From Guyanagaster necrorhizus (Eukaryota > Basidiomycota > Agaricomycetes > Agaricales > Physalacriaceae), in assembly GCF_019112545.1 (NCBI RefSeq), contig NW_025064880.1:1595251-1659250 (forward strand): a stretch of 64,000 nucleotides of DNA, given 5' to 3'. Shown one piece after another: positions 11,360-21,763 of the stretch. The translations under genes were made by a program, and so were the position numbers. The notes below the pieces were generated by a model, which made no database searches, was not told the DNA's origin, and saw nothing but the letters and a program-made list of their open reading frames with translations. Positions within the stretch are counted from its first letter, which is position 1; each line of letters opens with the position of its first letter.

Positions 11360-14300
11360 TTAAAATTGATGTAGTAAGGTAGAGCGCCAGTGGTGTCTGA
11401 AGTAGTGTTGTATTTGGAGATGGAATATTTGAATGACTCTAGATAAGGGTCCTGGTTTGTCTGAGTATTGATGGTGGAATTCCTCAATAAATTCATCAGC
11501 AGAGAATTCAGAGGCTAGTAACTAAGCAAATTCTTCATTGATATCTTCATATCCTAGCCACTGGATTTTGTACAGCAGTGGGCAGCAGAACCAGTGGTCC
11601 AGTTTAGAGTTGAGGATTTAGGCTATTTCAAAATATTCTTCTCCATCAACTTCGACTGGAGGCAATAGTGGTTGGATTTGGTTAGGAATGGTGTTTTTTT
11701 CTATGGGTTCCAATTGTGACATATAGAAGATGGGGTGAATGGACTAGAGATCTGGCAGAAGCCTCAGGGTAAAGGAGTGAGTACCAGATTGGGCTATGAT
11801 TTCAAAAGGACTAAGATATTTCTCCAAGAATTTTCTGATCAGGCAGATGGTTTTGATATGTTTGGAGCTGAGGTAGACCTTGTCCTCCACTGTGAATAGG
11901 AATGCCAGAATCTGATGCTTGTCTGCTTGGATCTTGTAATGAGACTGAGCTTTGAAAATTTCATCCTTCAGTAATTAATGAAGTTCATCAAGATTGACTG
12001 CAAAATCTTAGGCCCAGATGGAGATGATGTCTCTTTCAGAGTGAATAGTGATGTTGAGGTGGTAACTCTTATTAGCAAAAAATGAGAAAATTCTGATGGA
12101 CATGTTAGGAGCATTATTGTAGGCAAATTCAGCAATAGGTAAGAGGGTGTCCCAGTTGTCCTGCTGATAGGAGCAGTAGATGCAGATGTATTGTTCCAGA
12201 GTTTGGTTTGCTCATTCTATTTGTCTATCAGCCTCTGGATGATAACCAGAGGTAAGGTGGAGTTCTATGTCAAGGGCCATGGCTAAGGTGCAAGTGAATT
12301 GGAAGATGAATTCAGAGTCACAGTCAGATGTGATGTGACTGGATACCTCATGTTTGGAGAATACATAGATAAGAGGAAAAGTTGGGCAAGCTCTATGGAG
12401 TTGATGGTATCATGAGTGGGAATGAAGATGGCTTGCTTGCTAGCTTGATCTATGACTACTAAGATGGTGGTAAATCTATTGGAGTCCAATAGTTGTTCAA
12501 TAAGGTCCATGGAAATAGAATCTCATGGCTGTTCAGGAACTGGCAGAGGTTTGAGTAACCCATAGGGATAGTGTCTAGGTGCCTTATTGCATCCATAAAC
12601 TGTGCAGGACTTAACATAGTGTCAGATATATTTGCACATCTTTGGTCAGGTATAGTTCCACTGGACTAGTTTCAATGTCTGGTTTTGACCAAAGTGGCCT
12701 GCCAAGATGTGGTTGTGATTGTTCTGTAGTATACAGAGATGGAGATCTCTGGACTCCGAGACATAGATGTGGTTTTTAAACTGGAGAATGTCTGATTCAT
12801 CAATGGACCACTGAGAGAGGGAGGATTCTGAAGTGGCCTTAGCTTAGCAGAGGCTGTTGAAGGACATAGGGTCAGAAGATTGTGCTTATTTGATATTAAT
12901 GTGGAGCTTGTCAATATCCATGATGGCATTGGCTCAGAGGGTAGGGCCTTCAAGGTAGGTTGCATAGAGTGATATGGAAAGTTGTTCTTGGGTGAACATG
13001 AGTCGGAAATTGTGGAGGTTGACTTGAGCATATTGGCTATCCCCCTCTTTAGGGTAGATGTCCCATTATCTAGTGAGCATATCTGGTTTTCCACCAAGTT
13101 TTCCAGGGCAGAAACAAATTACTAGGTTAAACTGGGATAGGTATTCAGACCAGTGAACTTGTCAGCAGATTAGAATCTTAGTGGTGGTGAAGTATTCAAG
13201 GTTTTTGTGATCTGTTATGACATCGATGAAGTCTATGGAGCCTTTAAAGTAGTGTCGCCAATGTTTAAAAGCTTCAAAAATGGCTAAGAGCTTTTTGTTA
13301 TAGGTGTCATAGTTGAGTTCAGCATTGTGGAGGCTCTAGGAGTGGAACACAATCAGGTGAATTTTGCCATCTTTGAGGTAGATGGAGAGGATGGCTGCAA
13401 TAGCATAATTGGAGATGTCGGTTTTCACCACTATCTTTTGATTGGGAATCCAGTGAGTAAGGATGGGAGTATGTGTAAAAGCCTGTTTCAATTCATTCAA
13501 GACAGCCAAGTATTTGTTGTCAAATTTCCATGGAGTTCTCTTGCAGGTGAGTCATGTAAGAGGAATGATGATGTTGCTATATCTGTGTATGAAGCGACAG
13601 TAGAAGTTGGCAAAGCCAAGGAAGGATTGGATATCCTTGACTTTTCATAGCACCAGCCAGTCAATAATAGCCTTGACTTTTTCTTCAGGCATGCAAAGTC
13701 CTTCAGGTGATAGGATATAGCCTAGATACTCTATGGAGTCCTGGTTGAATTTGCATTTGGATCCTTTGCAGTAGAGTCTATTAGCTTTAAGCCTGTGTAG
13801 GACCTCATGAACATGTTTCTGGTGATCTTTCGGATTGTCAGAATATATGAGGATGTCATCAAGGTAGACTACTACTGATATGTCAAGCATGTCAGAGAAT
13901 ATATTGTTCACAAATCATTGGAATGCTGTTGGAGCATTTGTAAGGCCAAAAGGTATGATATGCCATTCAAAGAAACTATAACAGATCTGGAAGGCTGTTT
14001 TCCATTCATCCCCCTTAGCTATGCAAATGACATGGTAGACATGCTGAAGATCAAGCTTGGTGTAGATGTGTGTAGAGTGGGCAGAGTCGAGGAGATCAGA
14101 AATGAGGGGAAGAGGATAGTGATCTTTCTTGGAGATTTTGTTTAGGCCACAGTAGTTGATACAAAGTCAGAGTTCACTGGTCTTTTTCTTGACAAATAGA
14201 ACTGGAGCCCTGTGTAGAGAGCAGAATGGAAAAATGAACCCATTGTGCAGATTATCATCAATAAACTCTTGTAGAGCCTTGAGTTCAGATTCTGAGAGAG

Positions 14301-15288
14301 AATAAATGAGTCCAAGCAGTGGAGATGTTCCTTCCTCAAGATTGATTTTGAGGTTGTACAGCCTCTGTTTGAGTAGCTTTTCAGAGAGGGTATCACTGAA
14401 GATGTCTGCAAAATCATGGTACTCTACTGGCATTGATAAAAGATCTGCTGATTCTGTAAATGCAGCTTTGGCTCCAATATTAGACAAGGAAGACTGCAGT
14501 GTGAACTGCTGAGCACCTTCTTCTGCACTGGCTCAGACAAATGTGGCAGCAGATATGATGGAGATCTTTGGATATGCTTTCATAGTAAAAGACTCTGAGG
14601 GAGGATAGGAGTGGATGGGTTCATATGGGAACAGAGTCTGTCAGCTACTCAGAGTCAATTTGGAATGGAGTATAGCTCTGAGAGTTGGACTGATGGAGTC
14701 TGATGGGCATGGAAGTTCCAGATTTGAGCTGGAAGGCTTGGAGAGAGATGGACTGTTGTCCTGTGGGCATGGAAGTCCCTGGGATGTAGTGGAGGCCACA
14801 GAATTGGTTGGAGTGATATCCTGGTAGCTTGAACAGAAAATGATACTGTTTTCAGCCCAGTCAATCAGTGAATTGTAGCAGGAGAGCCAGTTGTATCCTA
14901 GGACAAGATTGCAAGACAAATTCAGAGGAGTGATATAGAAGTCGATGGAGAAGGTATCTCCAGATGGGAAACAGATGAGGATGGTTGTGATTTGAGATAT
15001 ACAGCTCCTAATGGAGCCATCAAATAATCAAAGTTGCACACTAGGGATAGTTTTAATAGGAATTTCATTGGCAGCTATATACTTAGTGTCAACAAAGCAG
15101 TGGCTAAAGCCAGAATCAATAAGAGTAAGAAAACACAGAATGATACAAGTTGGAGAACTATCAGGTTCTATAGTAGTTAGTAATTCTGCTGAGAGAGGAA
15201 TGTGAAAGGAGTGATTGGAAAGGGATGTTGCATTGAGAGTGATGACCTCTGGTGTGCAAATAGAGTCAATGCAACTCTGAACTCGCAT
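11360..15288 (-). pseudogene. Decayed pol of family B element
   Basis: Runs right to left. The protease region has LIDSGFSHCFVD (about 15115-15090) in an open stretch 15028-15288. The RT start is at 14167-14487 (EYHDFADIF, ALQEFIDDNL), and the RT catalytic [10 protein letters not shown] is in an open stretch 13645-13911 at about 13850. RNase H lies around 13150-13500 and integrase in 12283-13100 (VVIDQASKQAIFI readable in 12283-12510). A C-terminal chromodomain (YEVEQILN-like text, YKIQWLGY) lies at about 11450-11640. The stop is TAA at 11360-11362. Family knowledge: this is the pol order of Tf1/sushi chromoviruses. Stops scattered between domains show that it is dead. Confidence 0.88.
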
Positions 15289-15308
15289 GGAGAAAACAGA
15301 GTTGCTTC

Positions 15309-16739
15309 CTAGTTTTCTGACTCTATTGGAGCTGGTTCCACAGGAGCAGTGTTGACTTCTGCTGCATGACTCTTGGCAGAGGCTGCTGCCTTCTGCTTGT
15401 TGCAGTCTTTGGTCTTATGTTTGGCTCCACAGAACATGCAAAGGTTGTTCTGGTGCCTGCAGTCTTTTTCTTCCTGAGTAAGATGGCCATCTTTGCCTAG
15501 CTTGTCAGCATAGGGCTTAGGGGTGATAGATTTTGGTGTGGAGCTGGAGTCTGAGGAAGACATGTTAGACCCTTTGGATTTGGGATTGAGAGATTTATTG
15601 TTCTGGTTTTCATAGGCAATTTCAGGCTTCTGGGTCTAGTAGTGAGCATCAAGTTCTTGGGTGAGAAAGTGCATATCATGAAGGTTGTTTGGCTTCTCAT
15701 GGTGTGCCATGTCATTCTTGATATGGGTGCAGAGGCCACAGTAAAAGGCATAGCAGAGGGAGTTATCTCTGTACCCAATTTGTGAAGCATACTGGTTGAA
15801 TTGGATCATATACTTCATGATTCAATCTCCATTATGCATCCAAAGGTGTTCTAATGCATCTTCAGCATCTCTAATAGCATCAAAGAGGCTGAAGTTGCTA
15901 TGAAGCTCATCTAGGAAAGCTGCATAGGAGAATTGCCAGGCTGGTGGATTCCATGGATTGGAATTAAGAATGTCTGGTTCGAACCAGTTAAGCATGGTGC
16001 TGGCCAGGAATGAAATAGCATAGTTAACTTTGTTAGCATCTGTTGCAAATATAGTAGGTCTATTATTGAAATTCAACTGAAGGGAGACAATGAAAGCCTT
16101 CAGTTTGCAAGGGTCAGAGCTATCAAATAGTTCTGGTTCCTTGACCTTGGTATAGATAGTGGCTGGTTTAGAGTTGTTGAGGGAAGTGGAGACTCCTTAT
16201 AACAGGTTCATGAATTCTAGGAACATATCCTGCTGGTTTAGATTGTTACTTCCTGTAGGGCCATCAGAGCTGCCTCAGCCATTGGGACCATCTGGTCCTC
16301 CTGGTCCATCTGAAAAAGGGTTTGGTGGATTGCCACCTAGTTTCTGTCAGATGGGAGTATGAGTAAGGGTGTCTTCATTTCTGCCCTCTGAGTCTAGGCT
16401 GTCTGAATTCCCATGCATGTTGCCCAGGAATAAAAGGTCTATTGGGGGGTCAGTTCAGGCACTATACATCAGGCTGGCTCTTCAGGCCCTGTTGATTGAA
16501 ATGCTGGTGACATTGAAAAGGTTAGGGGAATTGTTGTAATTAGGTTGGCAGGCAGTGAAGCTAGAGTGATGGTAGATTTCCCTATGAGAAGGTTGTCCTT
16601 CATTGGAGGCCAATCTGAAAAAGTCTGGTTGTTCCTTTGAGGCAGAGGCCAGAATGTCCTCCATGGAAAACATGTTTGGATGGGTGGGCTGGGTTTGTTT
16701 GAGATTGGTTTCTGTGGGTTGGGTAAATGTGGTGAACAT
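15309..16739 (-). pseudogene. Decayed gag of family B element
   Basis: Starts with the ATG at 16739 (frame open to 16482). It has a Pro/Gly/Asn-rich spacer, then a capsid-like domain in 15822-16076 (NKVNYAISFL, LDELHSNF) and 15636-15818 (MKYMIQFNQYAS-type text). A zinc knuckle of the form CX2CX4HX4C (CMFCGAKHKTKDC, about 15400-15440) follows, and the stop TAG is at 15309-15311. Pol begins just downstream. It would form the particle shell and bind RNA. Several TGA codons interrupt it. The Gag is shorter than that of family A and has no upstream ORF1. Confidence 0.87.
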
Positions 16740-16765
16740 GATAAAATTTTCAACTCAAGAGTTTG

Positions 16766-16776
16766 AGTTTGAATAT
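16766..16776 (-). promoter_or_regulatory. Self-priming site (PBS) of family B
   Basis: On the element strand the 11 nt ATATTCAAACT lies 2 nt inside the 5' LTR. It complements AGTTCGAATAT in the LTR (17014-17024 on the + strand as ATATTCGAACT), with one G-U pair caused by a CpG change. It does not start with TGG, as a tRNA-primed PBS would. The LTR motif begins 33 nt after the TATA-like box, where the mRNA should start. Confidence 0.72.
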
Positions 16777-16778
16777 AC

Positions 16779-17276
16779 TGTTAGAAACATGCCAATCAAG
16801 TGGGCTTGAGTGCATGTGTGGAGTCTGGTGGAGTGCATGAGTGTTGATGAAGCTATTGGCAATGTCACCCTTGAGTCAGAGCCCAAGGATCTGGGTGGAC
16901 AGAGTGGAGTTCCATCAGAGAAGCAAACCAGAGTATCCTTTGGAACAGAATCCAATAGATGAGGTAAAGAGGAGTTGAAGTGAGTGCGAAGTGTAGATGG
17001 CTTATCTAAGTTGATATTCGAACTGAGTAGTTATGATGATGTACATAGCTTTATATACTAATAGTAGCTAATTCTAAGTTGGGTTCTATTGGGTTTTGGT
17101 GTCAGTATTCACTACCAAGTTCAGGATCTAGATATTACAATGTGAAATATGAATGTGAAATGATAATAGTGAAATAAAATTAGTAGGTAATGGGAAACAG
17201 CCAGAGTCTGATAGGTAGTGTGATTGGATTCATGGTTGGTTGAGGTGACATAGAGGCTAGCAGCATGCATGTAACA
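16779..17276 (-). repeat. 5' LTR of family B element
   Basis: A 498-bp LTR, TGTTAGAA...GTAACA in + orientation, paired with 9316-9811. It contains a TATA-like box (TATATAAAGC on the minus strand, 17048-17057) and the self-priming motif at 17014-17024. It keeps a few CpG sites that the other LTR has lost. Confidence 0.93.
17048..17057 (-). promoter_or_regulatory. TATA-like box of family B LTR
   Basis: TATATAAAGC on the element strand. It lies 33 nt upstream of the motif that pairs with the PBS, the same spacing (34 nt) as in family A copy A9, which supports both as promoter and start region. Confidence 0.6.
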
Positions 17277-17281
17277 AATCT

Positions 17282-20200
17282 TGGCATTAAGGAGGTTTTC
17301 CTCAGATATGACTAGCTGATCAGACATAACCCACTGATCAACTGAAAGACTGAGAAAATAACCTTTGCCTATTATAGATACTAAAAACTCTTGTTCGAGT
17401 TACCAGATAGAGACTTCAAAGACTGATGGAATGAGGAGATAGAGAATGGGAAAACCATTCTCACCATCGATCTTCAGCATGAAATACACATTCATGCCAT
17501 GCACTATGCTAATAACCTGGCCACCAAGGCCAATGAGCAGAAAAAGAAAAAAAACATTTGAAGAAATAGTACCTGAATGAGCCTGTGACTTCAAGAATCT
17601 GTTTGAGAAGAAGAGCTTTGACAAGCTCCCAGAGCCCAAACTCTGGGACTATGCAATTGAGTTAATTCTAAATGCCAATGCTAATCTTGATTGCAAGACT
17701 TACCCACTTGAAAATAACAAACAACAAGAACTTAATAAGTTTCTTGACAAAAACTTGTCCAGCAGAAAGATTCATCCATCCAAATCTCCTATGGCATCAT
17801 CATTGTTCTTTAAAAAAAGAAGGATGATAAGCTTTGCTCAGTTTAAGATTACCACAAACTCAATAAAATGATGATAAAAAATCATTATCCCCTTTCTCTA
17901 ATCTTGGAACTTATGGATAAGCTGTGGGGGGCCCAGTATTACACCAAACTCAATGTGCAGTGGAGGTATAATAATGTGTGAATAAAGGAGGGACAAGTGG
18001 AAAGCCACTTTCTGCACCAATTGAGGACTGTTTGAGCTGACCATAATGTTTTTTGGGCTCACCAACTCCCTGGCTATATTCCAATGGATGATGAACAACA
18101 TTTTCAAGGATCTTCTTTCTACTGGAAAGGTCACCATCTACTTGGATGATATTCTGATCATGTCAAAAACAAAGGAGGAGCACAGAAAGCTAGTATGACA
18201 AGTACTGACACTGATGAGAAAACACAAATTATTCCTCAAAGCAGAGAAATGTGAATTCAAGGTACTCAAAACTGAGTATCTCAGAGTCATCATTAGTGAG
18301 AGAAGCATATATATGGATCCTATTAAAGTTGTGAAGATCACTGAGTGACCCACCTCTACTAAAAAAAAAGAACTCCAATCCTTTTTGAGGTTTACAAACT
18401 TTTACTAGTGATTTATTCAGGATTACAGCAGAGTGGTTTGCCCAATGACACAACTTACTGGAAATGCTCTATGGATGTGAGGGCTCTCTCAACAGACCAC
18501 CTTCAACAATCTCAAAAAGCAACTAGCTGAGGACATAGTCTTTGCAATTCCAACTCAGGGTGGAAGATTCTGGATTAAGGCAGACTCAAGCGAGAGGCAA
18601 TAGGAGCAGTCTTGTCTCAAGAACAAGACAACAAGTGGTGACTAGTAGCATTCCTCTCAAAAGCTCTGTCTGTCACAGAATGAAACTACAAAATATACAA
18701 CAAGGAGTTGCGCACAATCATACTTGCACTAGAGGAGTGGCAACACTACTTGATTGGCATCATCAAGGTTTTCAAAATTTGAACTGATCATCAAAACCTC
18801 TGGTATTTCTGACAACCTCAGAAACTAAATTGGCAACAGACCTGGTGGGTAACTGAACTCAGCCAATACTAATACATTCTACACCACAAAGCTGGAACTA
18901 CAAACAAGAAGGCTGACCTTCTCAATCGACAGGCAGACCATAATCAGGGAGGGAGAGACAATGATAGAGTCATACTACTATGACCTAAGCATTTTCAAGC
19001 TATGATAATGCTGATAGAGGGGGAGATTCATGAGCACATCAAAAGTGCCATGCAGAATAGTCACAAGTGGGATCAATAAGTGGCACTATCACTCAATCAT
19101 GAATGAGGAATCACAAAAGAGAGAGGGATGATCTGATATGATGAGTAAATCTACATTTCTTGAGATCATGCCCTATGTGGAGAAATCATTGTGACCTGTC
19201 ATGACCATGCAACTGCTGGTCACCCAGGGATTGCAAAGATGAAGAAACTCATTTTATGAGAATACTGATAGCTGAAAATAGGAAATAATATTATCTAATA
19301 TATCCAGATATATGAAGTCTGCCAAAGGAAAAAATCCTCCACACAACCTCATGCTGCACCACTACATCTGAATGAGATTCCAGCTTCACTACAGACTCAC
19401 ATCTCAGTAGACATAATCACTGGGCTATCTGATTGCAATAGTTATAATGCCATCATTGTCATCATTGATCAATTCTCAAAGGCAATTATTCTGATTGCCT
19501 GCTCCACAGAACTGACTTCAGAAGGATGAGCCAAAATCCTATGAGATGAAGTCTATGCCAAGTATGGAATACCTCAGATGATAATCTCAGATCAAAGACC
19601 ACAGTTCATCTCTAAGTTCCTAGATGATTTGTACTGACTTCTTAACATCAAGCAGAACACCTCTATGGCATACCACCCACAAATAGATGAGCAGACTGAA
19701 TGAGCTAATCAGGAAGTCAAGAAATATCTTTGTCTATTCATCAACTATCAACAAGATGATTGGGTAGAATAGCTGGCTCTCACCACCTTCCAACATAATA
19801 ACTGCATCCACTCCACAACAGGCAAAACACCATTCTTTGTCAACCATAGATGACACCCTAATATTAGTCACACTATACAACACTGTACCTCAACCCCTGC
19901 ATTCTTGGACTTTGCCACTGAGATAGCAAAGATCTACACCAAAATACAGATGGCACTTCAAAAGGCTGCAACAACAATAAAAGTACAATATAACAAATAC
20001 TGCCAGACCACACATGTATATGCATCCAAAGATAAAGTCTGGCTGGATACAATACACCTCCATCTCCTATATCCCAAAAAGAAACTCAGCAACAAATGTA
20101 TAGGCCCATTCTCGATCCTTAAAAAGATCAGAGAATCTGCATACAAACTCCAACTTCCCACAACCTGAAAAATACATGATGTATTCAATGAAACCCTACT

Positions 20201-20467
20201 ATCACTATATGTTGCCCCTGCATTCCCAAATCAAGAATGACTGCCTCTCTCACTGCTGGACTTTATTGATGACAAAGAACATTACAAAGTTGATCAGATA
20301 TTAAATCATAAAATACACAAAATCAAGACAAAAGGGGTGAAACAACAACAACAGTTGATTATTTTGTCAGCTGAAAGGGATATGGATCTAAATCCAACTA
20401 GTGGGTTAACAAGACATTAATAAATGCAGATAAGACTATACATGAGTATGAATTATCCCTAAATTGA
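17282..20467 (+). pseudogene. Decayed pol of copy A2, RT to chromodomain
   Basis: Continues the protease segment at 9036-9315. It starts at the decayed DWLIRHNPLIN region, then the RT (17750-18420) with YLDDILIMSK near 18137-18165. RNase H lies around 18500-18830 and the integrase zinc-binding region (HDHATAGHPGIAK near 19203) follows. The integrase core is at about 19400-19740 (VIVIIDQFSKAI-like, SDQRPQF). The GPF motif lies in an open stretch 19905-20168, with a chromodomain from about 20250 to the stop TGA at 20465-20467. Dozens of TGA, TAG and TAA codons and small indels show long decay. Residues of the RT catalytic motif happen to be intact. Confidence 0.88.
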
Positions 20468-20500
20468 GCTATCAAGATGATAGTCTTAAGGAGGAGGTAA

Positions 20501-20958
20501 TGTTATAATTTTTCTATTTTCTCCTATGTTTAATTCCTATTTATGCTTAGTCAGAGCATCAAGGACAAGTGCTTAAGACCATGGGATTAAGCTTAGTTAT
20601 CACAACTAGCTGAGTCCATCATTGTCTTTTGATGTGACAACACTGCTTAACAATGTATAATGATTCTTTTATGTATAATAATGATGCTCTAGGATAATGG
20701 GCACAATAGACTCAAGAAAGCACAATAAGTAGTAGTATTATTAGTAGACCTTGTATAGTACTTAAGACAGCTTGCTCTCACTAGTAATCTCCAGCTTCAA
20801 GCTAAAGTTTATTCATCTCATTCTACTCTTGAGCCAATCCTTCAGGTCTTGTAACACACCAATCAGAATACACATCAGTGGATTCAGTTGATCACCTAAA
20901 GTGTGAGGTGATGTCTGTCTATCATGTGTTCCTGTCCATATGATGCTTGAGTCTAACA
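20501..20958 (+). repeat. 3' LTR of copy A2
   Basis: A 458-bp partner of 4145-4602. It is preceded by the purine-rich tract AAGGAGGAGGTAA (about 20488-20500), the plus-strand primer site, and followed by the TSD GATTG. Confidence 0.92.
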
Positions 20959-20963
20959 GATTG

Positions 20964-21256
20964 ATAGCAGCTGCACTAGCAGCTCAATCAATCATGCTTT
21001 CATCAATAAGCACCAACTGCCAACTCAAGCCATAGTAGCCTCTATACCAGTATACAACACTGACAGCATCAAGGACCAGGCCAGCTCAATTACCAAATTC
21101 ATTGAGCTATGACTCACTATTAGAGATCATTCTGAGTAAATCAATCTACCCATCACTGACCTAAAAATGAAAGAGGTGTTCTTCAGCTATGATTGGTTAA
21201 TCAGACATAATCCTCTTGTCAATTGGAAGACCAGACAAATTACTTTTGTATGATGC
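20964..21256 (+). pseudogene. Decayed pol of copy A1, protease segment
   Basis: Direct continuation of the A1 pol text that stops at 4144. Protease active-site remnant LIDSSCT (the Gly of DSG is now Ser), INKHQLPTQA, and the DWLIRHNPLVNWKT pattern up to 21250. Copy A3 is inserted at 21257. The remaining part of A1 is not seen again in the window. Confidence 0.85.
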
Positions 21257-21704
21257 TGTTATAATTTTTCACTTCTTTTTCTTTCTTTTGCTCCTATTCA
21301 TGCTTAGTCAGAGTGCCTGGATGAGTGCTTAGGACTGTGGGACAGTCTTAGTCAGCACAATCAGTCATTGATTCAAGACATGTAGTGATGCTCTGACAAC
21401 AGAACAATTTCTCTTTTGTAGGTAATCATGATATTCCAGGATAATGAGCACTATAGCTCAAGTATGTACAATTAGTAGGACTATATTTATCTATGAGGCA
21501 AATGGTATATAAGTAGCATAGGCAATGCTATGTATCTCTAGCCTCAAGCTATCCTTTATTCTACCACTTAATCTTGAGTCAACATTGCATTGACTTTGAG
21601 ATATAACACTGCTACACAAATAGTGGACTCAGCTGTAACTGTATGAACTCAATACAGCAGCTGTTTATCAAGTGTTAGTGATCATGTGTCACTTGGATCT
21701 AACA
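21257..21704 (+). repeat. 5' LTR of copy A3
   Basis: A 448-bp LTR, TGTTATAA...ATCTAACA, of a subfamily in which the self-priming motif reads AGCCTCAAGCTA instead of AGCTTCGAGCTA. The PBS inside (21706-21718, TTAGCTTAAGACT) has changed in step. The A4 LTR at 25961-26386 belongs to the same subfamily. Confidence 0.9.
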
Positions 21705-21763
21705 ATTAGCTTAAGACTTTCTGCTTCTCTTTCCTTGTGCTAACTAAAAGCAAAGGAGATCAA

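Larger units (their letters stand above)
9316..17276 (-). mobile_element. Ty3/gypsy family B element with antisense passenger gene
   Basis: Complete 7.96-kb element on the minus strand, with LTRs at 9316-9811 and 16779-17276 and a perfect TSD AATCT. In its own direction it runs 5' LTR, gag (zinc knuckle), pol (protease, RT, RNase H, integrase, chromodomain), then a gene on the opposite strand, a polypurine tract and the 3' LTR. Sequence and LTR are unrelated to family A beyond the shared gypsy domains. It is inserted into pol of copy A2, so it is younger than A2. It is itself CpG-poor and has in-frame stops, so it is inactive. Confidence 0.93.
4145..20958 (+). mobile_element. Ty3/gypsy family A, copy A2 (holds nested insertions)
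   Basis: Complete but decayed element with two matching 458-bp LTRs (4145-4602 and 20501-20958) and a perfect 5-bp TSD GATTG. Without its passengers (a solo LTR at 8366-9030 and the family B element at 9316-17276) it is about 8.2 kb, as expected for the family. It is inserted in + orientation into pol of A1 just before the protease DSG motif. All coding regions carry many stops, so it is inactive. Confidence 0.92.
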